DNA of 23,790 bases from Stramenopiles sp. TOSAG23-2 (taxonomy: Eukaryota; Sar), in the NCBI GenBank assembly GCA_900128395.1, contig LT649481.1, positions 1 to 23,790 of the forward strand. The letters are read 5' to 3'. Below, one piece after another: positions 8,018 to 16,700 of this stretch. Numbering within the stretch: position 1 is the stretch's first letter; every line of letters begins with the position of its first letter. A model generated the notes under the pieces. The model had not been told where the DNA came from. It searched no databases and saw only the letters and a program-made list of their open reading frames with translations. A program made the position numbers and the translations under genes.

Positions 8018-9385
8018 CTATTCTTCCACTACTTCTTCTACATCATCTTCATTCAATTCCATATTTGTTGTTGTCGTTGTTGTTGCTTCTTCTTCTTCTG
8101 ATGCTGCTACAATACGTTCAAGCAGACCTTGTATTTGCTCAGGTGTTAATCCTCCTTCTGCCTGTTGTTGATTGTTTCCATCTCCACCAGTAGCTCTTTG
8201 TACAACATACTGCAAAAATCGTGATAAATTACTTTGCTCTTCCACTCCATCTTCATCATCATCTGAACTTTCTTGTACATAATAATCATCATCTTCTTCC
8301 ATTACATATTCTTCATCCTCCGCTTCTTCTTCTTCTTCTTCTTCTTCTTCCTGATCACCATCATCATCATATTGGTTGCTAACATATCGTTGTCCCGTTT
8401 CGCTTTGCATCATATGTTGATGAATTAAACGTCGATAGTCCATTCCTCTTGACCTCCAACCAATACCTTCACCACTTGAACCACGATTATTATTGTATTG
8501 GTTTGCTGAATTTGTGCCATATCCAAGTCTTAATTTTTTCTCTTCAATATGTTCTTCCACTCCACCAAACCAATTCCATGAGCACATATTGATAATATAA
8601 AACATAATTTCAGTTGGTAAAACATTTAATGGGGATTCATCCCGACGTAAAGAAGCTAATAATGTCAATGCACAACGTTTGTATTGAGTTGGAAATTTAT
8701 TTGTTACCTTTGCTGTCGGTTTCCACATCAAAAATTTAACACCGTAGCTCAATCTACCAACAAATTCCCTACGTGGTCTCCATGCCCATCCCCAAAAACC
8801 TCTTGAATCAAATGGACGTGGTGAAATATGTGCACATCCTGAAGTTATTGTGATATAATTATCTTCATGACTCACTTTATTTCGTTCATTATCATATACA
8901 ATAGCTTGGTCATCTTGTCTCGTAGAATGTATATACAATCCAATTCTTTGGCCGACTGGTAACGACAATGGATTTTCCAAAACCAACGGTATCAACTCGT
9001 CTGCTGGCTCATGCGTACCTTTGTATATTTGTGTCCATAAATCTTTCTTATCAAATCGTTTCTCGTGTGTACCTTCTATCATCCACACGGTCAAATTACC
9101 TAATGCACCACGTACCCAAATTTTATCTACTTCTAGATATTGTACAGGTAATAAATCTTTGACAATTAAATCAAACATGATACCACAAAATGTATGATCT
9201 TCATGATCACGTGTATCTACGGCAAATGATTCATCTACGGTATAATCAGCTGCTGATTGCAAACGTAATAATTTTGGTGGTGCAACTTCTCCTTTACCTT
9301 TTGTTGTACAGTCGGAAGTAGAGGAAGAAGACGAAGAAGAACCATTTGGATTTACACCAGATTGGTCTGTAACATATGATGCCAT
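8018..9385 (-). CDS. Protein with N-terminal beta-sandwich-like module, F-box-like motif and acidic tail
   Basis: A 455-residue protein. After a Ser-rich leader (residues 14-24), residues about 40-245 form a conserved-looking module: FCGIMFDLIVKD, YLEVDKIWVRGALGNLTVWM, LPVGQRIGLYIHS, a SGCAHISPRPFDSRGFWGW block, and GRLSYGVKFLMW. This pattern is reminiscent of PHR-like beta-sandwich modules that I associate with proteins of microbial eukaryotes. It is followed by SPLNVLPTEIMFYIINMCSWNWF (about 255-277, quoted in parts: SPLNVLPTEI then MFYIINMCSWNWF), which resembles the start of an F-box. The last third is low complexity and strongly acidic, including nine consecutive Glu encoded by a GAA repeat. 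A Cul-ligase adaptor role is possible but unproven. Confidence 0.82.
   Translation of the reverse strand: MASYVTDQSGVNPNGSSSSSSSTSDCTTKGKGEVAPPKLLRLQSAADYTVDESFAVDTRDHEDHTFCGIMFDLIVKDLLPVQYLEVDKIWVRGALGNLTVWMIEGTHEKRFDKKDLWTQIYKGTHEPADELIPLVLENPLSLPVGQRIGLYIHSTRQDDQAIVYDNERNKVSHEDNYITITSGCAHISPRPFDSRGFWGWAWRPRREFVGRLSYGVKFLMWKPTAKVTNKFPTQYKRCALTLLASLRRDESPLNVLPTEIMFYIINMCSWNWFGGVEEHIEEKKLRLGYGTNSANQYNNNRGSSGEGIGWRSRGMDYRRLIHQHMMQSETGQRYVSNQYDDDGDQEEEEEEEEEAEDEEYVMEEDDDYYVQESSDDDEDGVEEQSNLSRFLQYVVQRATGGDGNNQQQAEGGLTPEQIQGLLERIVAASEEEEATTTTTTNMELNEDDVEEVVEE
8324..8350. repeat. (TTC)9 microsatellite inside a coding region
   Basis: Nine perfect TTC units on the plus strand, read as GAA (Glu) on the minus strand within the acidic tail of the 455-residue protein. 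Length variation would stay in frame. Confidence 0.9.
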
Positions 9386-9794
9386 TTGTTATATTATATA
9401 TTATATATATATATATAATTTATCAAAATCAATTCACTTCGTCGATTTATATGATATTCTAATAATTATTTAAGGAAATAAAAATGGATTCACGGGATGA
9501 TTGGTCCGAATGATTAGTGGGATTGATTGTTTATACACAAATGTAACTAAGATATATATATAGTACATTTTTACAGCTTTTACATGTATTTATAATGTAA
9601 ATAATAATCAAAAAAAAAAAAAGGTGATGATTGATTGTTGTGATTTGTTAGACTGAATTTAGTATGGAAATAGTATTATGGAAAAATGAAAATAGGCTTG
9701 AAGGATTGAAAAAAAGATCATAGAACATTTTTGTTATGACGTTTTATAAGGTTAATTTGGCACACACCGCATCACCTCTAAAAAGCTACAGGAA

Positions 9795-9823
9795 TACTGT
9801 ACCTGGTACTGTACAGTACAGTA
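9795..9823. promoter_or_regulatory. Clustered TACTGTAC repeats with a 12-bp palindrome
   Basis: TACTGTAC occurs at 9795-9802 and again at 9807-9814. The second copy is part of the perfect palindrome TACTGTACAGTA at 9807-9818. This compact direct-plus-inverted arrangement in a divergent promoter region could bind a dimeric factor; that role is inference. Confidence 0.35.
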
Positions 9824-10031
9824 TAATAAAAGGGATAATCTTTAATGTTATGGCAAATTTACCTTAATATTATTGAATAAAACAACACATTAACATTAAC
9901 ATATCTCCAATCTCCAATCTCCAGGGTGAAGAACTCTCACCACAGCAGCTCTTCTTTTTTTCTCTCTTCTTATTCTTCTCATTTGGAAAATTTATACTAC
10001 AGTATCCAGCTATCCGATAATTGTGTTGTAC

Positions 10032-10045
10032 CTAGCCCGGGCTAG
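10032..10045. promoter_or_regulatory. 14-bp perfect GC-rich palindrome
   Basis: CTAGCCCGGGCTAG is perfectly self-complementary and stands out in AT-rich DNA, 131 bases before the ATG of the 85-aa gene. It could be a factor-binding site; no match to a known site is claimed. Confidence 0.35.
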
Positions 10046-10175
10046 CGATGGAAAAATAGTACATAGATGGATGTTAGAAAGGTAATTGTTTATAGCGGAG
10101 ATTAAAATTTTACCGCCTTTTTTTTTAGCCAGGTTTTGAACATAACACAAAGAGCAACGCGGTAATTCTTAGAAC

Positions 10176-10433
10176 ATGCCAGGAAACCATAATGAAAAAT
10201 TGACGGTTCAGGGTATTTCTAAATGTAAAATAGATGATGTTGTTAAGCATCTACCAGATGGGCCTATTGGAAAAGTTACGAAAATACAGACTGTAGCTGA
10301 CGGCCCAAACGGTGTATGTACCTCGACCGAAGTTACAGTCACATGGGAAAATGGTAACATGAATCGATTGAATCCAAGGGCACCGCCAAGTCATGAGGAT
10401 TCTCCTAGTAATGTTGTCTATTGGAAACCGTAA
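10176..10433 (+). CDS. Small 85-residue protein, possibly SH3-like
   Basis: An ATG-started frame whose base composition is richer in G+C than its surroundings, which supports coding. The sequence contains GISKCKIDDVVKHLPDGPIG, GKVTKIQTV and STEVTVTWENGNMNRLNP. The spacing of a Val-Val strand, a DGPxGKV turn and a final V-T-W-x-N-G-x-x-N-R resembles small SH3-like barrels of the MIB/HERC2 or KOW kind, but the family is not certain. There is no signal peptide or membrane segment. It is divergent from the acidic-tail gene and convergent with the flavoprotein gene. It may be a stand-alone small protein; an upstream exon was looked for and not found. Confidence 0.7.
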   Translation: MPGNHNEKLTVQGISKCKIDDVVKHLPDGPIGKVTKIQTVADGPNGVCTSTEVTVTWENGNMNRLNPRAPPSHEDSPSNVVYWKP

Positions 10434-10813
10434 TGGAAAAATGAATATATATATTAAAATATATGCATCATATATCCATATTTTATTTTTTTATAATATA
10501 TATATTTTTTTATATTTTTTTAACAATTTTAAATTAATTAATACTCTCGTATATTATTTGATAATGTATTTTAATTTACGCATGCATAATTTATTCTTTT
10601 TATAAATTTGCTTTTATTTTTAAAATATGCTCTAACTCTCCTAGACTATGTATACTCTCCTCTGTTTTTTTTTTTGTTCAAACTTGTTATGCACACACTC
10701 TGGTGGTAGTTGTAGATGCGTTCAAAAATGTTTTTATTTATTCTTTCGATTTATAGTAGTATATACCCTCTACCTCCTCTCTCGTTTGACTCTCTTTTAA
10801 ACTTAGGAAAGGT
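10434..10813. other. Intergenic region between convergent genes
   Basis: This holds the 3' flanks of the 85-aa gene (+) and the flavoprotein gene (-). It is AT-rich with CT-rich patches near 10638-10668 and 10767-10797. The plus-strand open frame at 10716-11084 overlaps both flavoprotein exons and has the hydrophobic composition typical of chance frames in AT-rich DNA. Confidence 0.5.
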
Positions 10814-12312
10814 TCAATCACGTTTCATAATATTTTGTGTCACTGGTGGTGGAGTGGTATTGTTCAATTTTTCAATTTCACGTGCCATCCTATATATATT
10901 TAAATTAAAAATGTGGAGAGAGATTAAGATAAAAATGATATATTCAACAAAACTGGTTAGAAAAGAGGCTCTTTTAATATATATTAGTCTATGGTATATT
11001 CTACTTACATCAATTGTGATTTTCCTGTTGCCAATTTATGTGTCAATCCAATTAATTCTTTTCCAGATGGTTTACAACATGTAAATCCACATGGCGATGG
11101 AAATGCAAAGCAAAAGCAACATAAACATGGAAATGGAAATCCGCATAGATATCGAACACAAAATCCAGGCATGCCACAGTTATCGGTATTGAAATGAAAA
11201 AAATGCCCATGTCCAAAGTGAGCGTACAACTCATGTTTTACTCCAGGTAAACCTGTCTTGTGTTTTATCAATGCTTTTTTATTTAAATAATTTAATACAT
11301 TTTGCGCAACTGTTTTACAACTTGGGATAATTTTTGGTATTCCATTCCATCCTTCTTTTTCCATTAAGTCACTACAACCAACTGCAAATATACGTGGATC
11401 TACAGTGGATTGTAATGTTTCATGATTTACAACCACTAAGCCATTTGCTTTTGTTGCACCACTAATATTGTTTAAATAATTACCTGCAACCCATTTCGCA
11501 AAGCATGGAAGATAGACATCTGCATTTATCTCTTTTCCACTTTTTAAAATATATTTACGATTTTTTTCACATGATGGCTGGTCAAAATCATCATGTACCA
11601 TACGATCGTTTTTATGTAATATGACACCTTTTGACTTTTCAATAAAAGTTGTCACACGTTTACGATCATCTTGACCATAATTATCATTTAAAACTGTATC
11701 TTCTGACATTACTATATGAATCTTAGCACCATTTTCAACATCACAAAATAATCTTGCATCCCCTGCCATTGTAATTGCAGTACTACCGCCTCCACCTATT
11801 AGTACATTTTTTGCACTTTTCATTGCATCACGATATTTCTTCATTTCGTCTTTTCGTGCATCCCATTTAGCGCCAATTGATGGTTTTAATACTGGAACTG
11901 TAAATCCAGTAGCACATACAATAGCAACAGCAGTTAAATTTCTTCCTGTTGCATTGTTTAACTTCACTTGCAATAAATTATTTTTTTCATTTTTTTCAAC
12001 AGATACTACTGTATCAGTTATATATTCATGGACACCCGCTTGTTTCAATTTCCAATCTGGAAATGAGTGTGCATTATTATACGACTCTTCACCAGCCCAC
12101 GTTAAAAATGCAGTTGACATTATATCTTGTTCATAAAATGTCCGTGAATCAATTACAATTATTTTATACATATCATTGGCTTTTAAATTTAATAATTCTT
12201 GAACTGTTTTAAATCCTGACATACCATGCCCAATAATCACAATATTCTTATTTCCATCATTTGATTTTTCGGTCATATTTATACAATCGTTGTTGATATT
12301 CGTTGATGACAT
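10814..12312 (-). CDS. AIF/FSP1-like FAD-NAD(P)H oxidoreductase with Cys-rich tail (two exons)
   Basis: Reconstructed as exon 1 at 12312-11009 and exon 2 at 10889-10814, giving 459 residues. The ATG at 12310-12312 is used; the frame extends one codon further to a TTG. Residues 28-33 (GHGMSG) are the FAD Rossmann motif. A second glycine-rich turn, IGGGGSTAITMAG (about 168-181), is the NAD(P)-binding fold. FAVGCSDL (about 307-315) is where the family usually has an FAD-contacting GD, here read as GCSD. This matches the AIF/FSP1 branch of pyridine nucleotide-disulfide oxidoreductases, which shuttle electrons from NAD(P)H, often to quinones. Residues about 383-421 hold ten Cys among Phe, Pro and Leu (for example PCLCCFCF and CGFTCC). 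This is not a normal part of the fold and suggests lipid anchoring or metal binding. Exon 2 adds 25 residues including NNTTPPP and ends IMKRD. Confidence 0.85.
10890..11008 (-). other. Intron of the flavoprotein gene (119 bp)
   Basis: On the minus strand the donor is GTAAGT (11008-11003) and the acceptor ATATAG (10895-10890). The split codon AT|G restores Met in phase 2, and the following frame (MAREIEKLNN...) runs 24 residues to TGA at 10816-10814. Without splicing, the TAA inside the donor gives an apparent stop at once. Support comes from consensus sites and from good codons in the last exon. Confidence 0.75.
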
Positions 12313-12725
12313 CAATTGTTTTTTTTTTACATGTAAGTATATATATTTATATATTATTTTTTGTTTTATTTGTAGTGTGAGAGTTTTGGGTTAATACATT
12401 TATATTTGTATGTGGATATATATATTCCGGTCTTGTGCTGGTATGCCCACCACATAATGCCGATGATATGGCCTCTTCTTTTCCTCGTAGCTGTAATCCT
12501 GGTAATCCAGGTAATACTGTTTCTATGTTAACAGTAATATATTGTAGTTTTTCTGTCGACCCCCGATTATTAGTTTTTCCCACAAGCTTCTATAATAATA
12601 AAGAAGTATCTTTTTTGATTTTTTGTTGACTATACGAGTTAGATTAGATTATAAATAGTATATGGAGAACAAAAAAAAAGGAATAACATATATATGTACA
12701 TATGAATACACCAATATAATATAAA
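12313..12725. other. Divergent intergenic region with an unexplained GC-richer patch
   Basis: This separates the flavoprotein (-) and HAD (+) genes. A GC-richer patch at about 12428-12590 is open on the minus strand from 12589 to 12347 without any ATG. It opens directly after a TTATTATAG that could be a splice acceptor. The plus strand is also open there from about 12468. I could not find matching exons for either reading, so no gene is called. Confidence 0.4.
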
Positions 12726-13601
12726 ATGACATCAACAATTGAAGCAGTGTTTTTCGATGTAGGACGAACTTTGTACAATCGTGGTGGACCACAAGATTTT
12801 TATGTTCAAGAAAATAATGGACCATTTGTTGATTATTGTCGAAAGACGGTAGATATGACTCCAGAGGAATTAATGAAATCATTTTGGTTTCAAGCAACAT
12901 ATGGAAATAAGAAATCTTTAACTGGTATTGTGAAAGGAGATGATTTTAAATATGATTCAATGTTTATGAAAACTGATATTCTTCCATATGTGACTGATCC
13001 TAAAATAAAAAAAGCGTTAGAATCGAATAAAGATTTTAAATATGATTCAATGTTTATGAAAACTGATATTCTTCCATATGTGACTGATCCTAAAATAAAA
13101 AAAGCGTTAGAATCGAATAAATTAATATCTATTCAAGAAATATGTTTATTTTCACAAGTTGGTGCTAGATTAATTATGCCAATGATAAATATGATAAAAA
13201 GATTACGTAATAATAAAATTAACAATGTAAAAATAGGTATAATATCAGACCTCATTGATTTTGGATTTGAACGTGAATTTGGGCAATTTTATTCACCAGA
13301 ACATGATGATGAAAAATTTGAAAATATTAAATATTTATTTGATGATATTATTAAAAGTTTTGATGTTGGAATATGTAAACGAGAAAATGCAAGTGAAATT
13401 CTTCAATTAGCATGTAAACGATTAAATGTAAATCCAAATAATTGTATTTTTATTGATGATGGTGCACATAATATTGAAATTGCACGTGGGTTGGGAATGA
13501 CTGGATTTTTAATTGATGTAATGGATCGTAGTAATTTATATAATGTGATAGAATCTGTTGAGAGGCTTTGTGGTGGTGGTGGTGGTGGTAATGGATCGTA
13601 G
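12726..13601 (+). CDS. HAD-superfamily hydrolase-like protein with internal tandem duplication
   Basis: A 291-residue protein with HAD motifs in order: motif I FFDVGRTL with nucleophile Asp11 but Gly13 instead of the second Asp of DxDxT; motif II ending at Ser174 (GIISD); Lys218 (GICKREN); and motif IV Asp244-Asp245 (FIDDGAHN). HAD proteins use the first Asp to attack phosphoryl or halo-alkyl substrates. Loss of the second Asp is normal for dehalogenase-like members but unusual for phosphatases, so the activity is uncertain. Residues 73-102 are repeated exactly at 103-132 in the likely cap domain. The C-terminus is altered by a second duplication: the protein ends CGGGGGGNGS instead of the inferred CGGGGGGKL. 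It lies convergent with the cyclase gene. It may be a recent allele or a dying copy. Confidence 0.85.
   Translation: MTSTIEAVFFDVGRTLYNRGGPQDFYVQENNGPFVDYCRKTVDMTPEELMKSFWFQATYGNKKSLTGIVKGDDFKYDSMFMKTDILPYVTDPKIKKALESNKDFKYDSMFMKTDILPYVTDPKIKKALESNKLISIQEICLFSQVGARLIMPMINMIKRLRNNKINNVKIGIISDLIDFGFEREFGQFYSPEHDDEKFENIKYLFDDIIKSFDVGICKRENASEILQLACKRLNVNPNNCIFIDDGAHNIEIARGLGMTGFLIDVMDRSNLYNVIESVERLCGGGGGGNGS
12942..13121 (+). repeat. Perfect 90-bp in-frame tandem duplication
   Basis: Bases 12942-13031 are repeated without a difference at 13032-13121. Ninety bases equal 30 codons, so the frame is kept. Perfect identity in AT-rich DNA points to a recent event or an assembly duplication. Confidence 0.97.
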
Positions 13602-13661
13602 TAATTTATATAATGTGATAGAATCTGTTGAGAGGCTTTGTGGTGGTGGTGGTGGTGGTAA
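13518..13661 (+). repeat. 70-bp tandem duplication that truncates the HAD frame
   Basis: The sequence starting at 13518 is repeated with a 70-base offset; identity covers 13518-13591 against 13588-13661, so the junction shares GTAA. Seventy is not a multiple of three, so reading enters the second copy in a new frame and stops after four codons (TAG at 13599-13601). Each copy ends in six GGT units. The ancestral end is inferred as ...GGT AAA TTG TAG. Confidence 0.95.
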
Positions 13662-13775
13662 ATTGTAGAGAGGGAGATACACACACACACACACAAAATA
13701 TCAAAAAATACGCGTATCATACATAATATTTAATGATTTTATTTATTTTTTGAATTTTATCATATCATTAACTTT

Positions 13776-16700
13776 TTACGACTCTCCTTCGCCTGATTCC
13801 TCTTGCATCTTTTTCATTATAGCTTGCATGCCCATTAATACAGCCATGTCGCCATCTATTTTGATCAATTGCTGTCCCATGCCAGTCATAAAATCTAGCT
13901 CTTTGCTACGTAATTTACCGAATGTTTCTAATGTCATGGATATGGTGGCATTGGCTTCCACATCTTCAGTTTTCACATCCATTGTACCAGCTGTCCCATC
14001 GAAAACTACAACTCCAACGTTTTCAAAATCCATTTTTAAAATACTAGTAAAACCAACATTTTTACCTTGTAGGGCTTCTTTCGCTTTCGTAACAAACATG
14101 TGGAATCCAGCATTTTTCTTTGCATCTTCCAATTTTTTTTTAGGTATGGAAACTCCACCAGTCAATTCGCGTAATTGCTTTGCCAAGAATTTTACTTCAG
14201 CTGCTGCTGCTTCTTCAGCATCATCATCATCATCATCAAATGCTTGATTTTGGCGTAATTTAGCTTCTGCAATTTTAGCTGTTAACTCATCAATTTTTGC
14301 CTGGTCAACTACATTATTGTTTTCATTATTAGATTCTTCAATTTTTTTTTTTAGGTCTTTTTTTTCTTTTTTCAATGCTTTTGCTTTCTTGCGTGCCGCA
14401 CTTAGAGCATCGTCATCCCCAAGATCAGCTGCATCGTTCATCTCATTTTTTGCATCTAAAATTGCTTGTTCCAGTTCAGCAAGCTTTTCTTGGTCGCTTT
14501 TCTGTACAACCTCCTCCGTTGGTTTTTCTGGTACGAATGATAGATCGACTGCTTTTAATTTACCACTTTTTAAGTCATCTAAATCTTTTGACAATGCAAT
14601 TACATGAAATAAATATCCCAAAGATTTAAATTTTTCAATGCAGGCGCTCAAACCTTCAACGTCTCCTTTCCATCTTGCAATTTCAGCTTCTAATACTACA
14701 ACGTCTAAAGGCATGCAATCTAATTCCAGTGCGTACGACAATGCTTTTTCCAAGTTTTTGAATTGCTCTTCAAATGCGCGATCTTGCAATGCCAATGTGA
14801 TTTTTGCTGCATATGCGACACCTGAACAACGATGGGTCCCTGGTAAAGTTTGCCCATATACATCTAGATTCCCACGCATTTCAACCATTAAATCTTTCAA
14901 ATAATTTATCTTCCCTAGGTCTGCATCAGATTGACATTTTAAACTATTATAAATAAGTACAACAGCCACACATGACAAAGCATTATTTATTTCACAATGA
15001 GTATAAACTGGTAAAATCATATACCTACGAAAGATACTATGATCACTGCACTTTTTCATAAGCTGAAAAGCAACATCAACATCTCCCTCCAAGATACTAA
15101 TTAAACTTTTAGATTTTGTTAAAAACCATGAACTACCACTTGAGGGAAAGGTACCTATAGCATTTGGAAACATTTTTTTCATATTTAGGCCTTTTTCAAT
15201 AAATACGTGGGCTTCGTTAAAATTTCCTGCTGCAATTTGCATACCATGTTGTTGTACAGTAGATGACTCAAAAGCTGTTGCTTTTTGGTCTTCAAGTGCT
15301 TCACTATCAAAACGAACTTTTGACATTCGTTCCGCATAATGCTTATACAACTTTATATTTCCCAGAGAAAAATATGCCCAGCTAATGTCCCTCAACACAT
15401 TAATTTGCTGAATTGCGTATTTAATGTTACCGTCAATAAGACTGAATAACTCAATTAATCTCTCGAGGTTATCTTTTACCATTTCAGGTGCAATTATTAC
15501 ATACCAACCGTATGCACCTCCAAGAGCACTTACGCGACTCTCTGGTTTTAATCGTTCTGAATCAGACAGTGCTAAAATCCTTCTAAATATCCTTCTTACC
15601 GCATCCGGTTGTGAACGTATCATCTTCATATTATTTTCTGTTGGCCAAGTAGAATGCAAACTACACCAAATTTCATAATGAGACTGTTCATACGCAGCTG
15701 CAAGTGCATAATAGCGAAACCAGCTTAAAGTTGTATTAATATCCTCATCGGAAATGCTGTATTTTTTTTGAAACTCACTTTTCAATGCCACCCTGCTACC
15801 ACCATTCAAGAATGATATTCCAAACGAAATTAATAGTTTTGCACGCTCCATTTCATCAAAGTTCTTCTCGTTTTTTGGTGGTAAGTCATCATATTCGCCA
15901 TATTTTCGCATCATCTTATCTACAACACCCTGTGAGCGTTTCTGTGGCTTGAATGATTCATCGTCTAAATGATCCAGTGCCTTTAGCAGCATTTTTAGAA
16001 ACTCAGTCCTATCACCATAAGAATAACGTGCATAGGCAACTAATGCCATCCAATATGGCACATTTTTCAAATTCTTACCATATGCTATTGCCTGGCTTAA
16101 TGAATTCACACATTCTTTATATGCACCTATATCCAGCTGTATGAATGTGGCTTATGTGTTAGAGAGAATACTCGCTACATTTAGGAAAATAGAATTTTTA
16201 CTTACAGCCTTGATTGCAGCATTTTGTAACAACTCACATCCACGTTTCACTTCACCACTACGCAACCAATGATAGGCCAACACATCCATTTCAAATTTAA
16301 TCGACGAATTTTCATATTCATTGGCTATAGCTAAATGCACTTCGCGTTTTTGAGAATCAAGCATCAAACTATACGAACTTTCAGTAATGATTTGATGTGT
16401 AAATTTCATCATTTTACTAACACTTTCGCCGGTAACAGATACAACTAGGTTCCTTCCTGCTAGTTTAGCTAATGTACTTTCAAGATGTTCTGGTTCTTGA
16501 GATGATAAAAATGCAGGTGCTACGTTTTGCAAGTTTTCCAATCGAAATTCAAAACCAAAGCAAGCACACACCTTCACTAAAACTTTAGCTTGTTCATCCA
16601 GACTGTCAATACGTTCCATAACAGTATCCATAATTGAGTTAGGAAACTTAATATCTTGAATATTCCCTTTGAATAAAATCTTTCCATCATCGTCTTTGCT

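Larger units (their letters stand above)
9386..10175. other. Divergent intergenic region with palindromes
   Basis: This 790-base stretch separates the divergent acidic-tail (-) and 85-aa (+) genes. It contains an (AT)n tract within 35 bases of the minus-strand ATG, a TACTGTAC-rich cluster near 9795-9823, a CT-rich run at about 9950-9980, and the GC-rich palindrome CTAGCCCGGGCTAG at 10032-10045. A T-run ending TTTTTTAG near 10120-10128 could be an intron acceptor in the 5' UTR of the plus-strand gene, but joined frames give no added coding sequence. Confidence 0.5.

Noticed and set aside
10078-10128. Possible 5' UTR intron before the 85-aa gene (donor GGTAATTG, acceptor TTTTTTAG)
   Set aside because: The donor is weak, and joining gives no coding extension in frame with the ATG at 10176. 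It could still exist in the UTR but is not supportable.
10811-10822. GGTTCAATC resembling a tRNA T-arm
   Set aside because: There is no acceptor, D or anticodon arm around it, and it falls at the stop codon of the reconstructed flavoprotein exon 2.
10716-11084. Plus-strand 122-codon open frame rich in Ile, Leu and Phe
   Set aside because: It overlaps both reconstructed exons and the intron of the minus-strand flavoprotein gene. Its membrane-like composition is what chance frames in AT-rich DNA give.
13403-13720. Minus-strand frame with poly-His and poly-Pro runs
   Set aside because: The runs are the reverse complement of the GGT repeats and flanking sequence of the HAD gene duplication, so it is a shadow frame.
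13776-16109. A separate gene starting at GTG 16109
   Set aside because: No ATG fits its start. Consensus splice sites at 16205 and 16137 join it in frame to the cyclase exon, and the joined helical-repeat sequence is continuous.
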